Shown piece by piece: positions 63,863-64,000 of a DNA stretch of 64,000 nucleotides. Numbering within the stretch: the first letter of the stretch is position 1; every line of letters begins with the position of its first letter. The notes below the pieces were generated by a model. The model did no database searches and was not told the origin of the DNA. It saw only the letters and a list, made by a program, of their open reading frames with translations. This DNA comes from Phyllobacterium sp. YR531 (lineage in GTDB: Bacteria > Pseudomonadota > Alphaproteobacteria > Rhizobiales > Rhizobiaceae): the NCBI RefSeq assembly GCF_000282595.1, contig NZ_AKIZ01000014.1, positions 186,001 through 250,000 of the forward strand. Reading direction: 5' to 3'. A program made the translations under genes and the position numbers.

Positions 63863-64000
63863 TCCGGTGTGTTTCGCGATGCCCAGTCACTGACATCCCG
63901 GTCGCGCAGTTCGGCGATATGCTTGATACCATCACGCCGAAGCGCTGCCGATAAATCTTTGACGATCTGGCCTGGAAGCCCCGGTCCGCGGTAAATCATA
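63859..64000 (-). CDS. pyrD: 3' end of a dihydroorotate dehydrogenase (quinone) gene, truncated by window edge
   Basis: Only the last 46 codons are visible, reading MIYRGPGLPGQIVKDLSAAL, then RRDGIKHIAELRDRDVSDWA and a short tail. The Y-(R)-GPGLPG-(R/Q)IVK segment near the end, followed by a short helix and an acidic DxxxWA tail, matches the C-terminus of class 2 PyrD, the membrane-associated enzyme oxidising dihydroorotate to orotate. The TAA stop overlaps the MATE stop. Most of the gene lies beyond 64000. Confidence 0.7.
   Translation of the reverse strand, partial: MIYRGPGLPGQIVKDLSAALRRDGIKHIAELRDRDVSDWASRNTPD

Noticed and set aside
1-64000. CRISPR arrays, insertion sequences, rRNA operons or prophage
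   Set aside because: No regularly spaced repeats, transposase, integrase, rRNA or phage structural sequence was seen on either strand.

Overview
The window looks like chromosome from an alphaproteobacterium of the order Hyphomicrobiales, most likely the Brucella/Ochrobactrum group. The evidence is a gcrA gene with GANTC sites upstream, a PodJ-like polarity protein, a class I lysyl-tRNA synthetase, a SAM-II riboswitch in front of metZ, a double-length Dcd, TIGR02186/TauE neighbours, and a GC content I estimate by eye at about 53-56%. The species assignment is inference; no rRNA or other decisive marker is present.

Layout. 1-4793: the 3' part of a sugar ABC-transporter operon (ATPase end, two permeases, ribokinase-like kinase, FucU/RbsD-type mutarotase) with a convergent LacI regulator. 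4869-8160: an emrRAB-type drug-efflux operon (MarR repressor, HlyD-type adaptor, 14-helix MFS pump) with a promoter covered by two perfect inverted repeats. 8329-13158: the complete dTDP-L-rhamnose pathway (rfbACBD, tightly overlapped) facing a phosphomannomutase. 13347-19375: tRNA-Gln and mostly single genes (methyltransferase, a 58-codon YegP-like gene with a TTG start, a possible orphan immunity protein, GST, PhyH-type dioxygenase, DUF308 protein, a LysR regulator divergent from an arginase-family enzyme).

19529-22593 is the one clearly foreign-looking segment: three overlapping minus-strand genes of lower GC (about 42-47% in lines I counted) just 3' of tRNA-Thr(CGU). I recognise none of them by name. 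The first product has a PD-(D/E)xK-nuclease-like motif arrangement. This is the best candidate here for an undescribed system, possibly defence-related. From 22670 to 24295 there are three large intergenic palindromes around a nitronate-monooxygenase-like gene.

24296-33540: a membrane protein, a TPR-methyltransferase, a TIGR02186/TauE pair, a 1054-residue PodJ-like protein and a secreted GH9 glycosidase. 33619-40261: a fatty-acid beta-oxidation operon (two acyl-CoA dehydrogenases, thiolase, FadJ-like fusion) controlled by a near-perfect 32-bp palindrome. Its left half is identical to one in front of the nitronate-monooxygenase gene 10 kb away, so the two are probably co-regulated. 40400-48103: an S24 repressor-like protein, a thermonuclease-like protein, VOC protein, LysRS, a solute-binding protein, a glycosyltransferase and PPK2.

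48167-57483 is a core block: phoR, gcrA, argD-argF-hslO, a PhnA-like protein, apaG, SAM-II riboswitch-metZ, dcd and tRNA-Gly. 57488-64000: a FecR/CHASE2-cyclase signalling pair, an S41-peptidase-like protein, a small membrane protein, a TAT-lipoprotein CAP protein, a MATE pump and the 3' end of what appears to be pyrD. No CRISPR array, insertion sequence, rRNA or prophage was seen.
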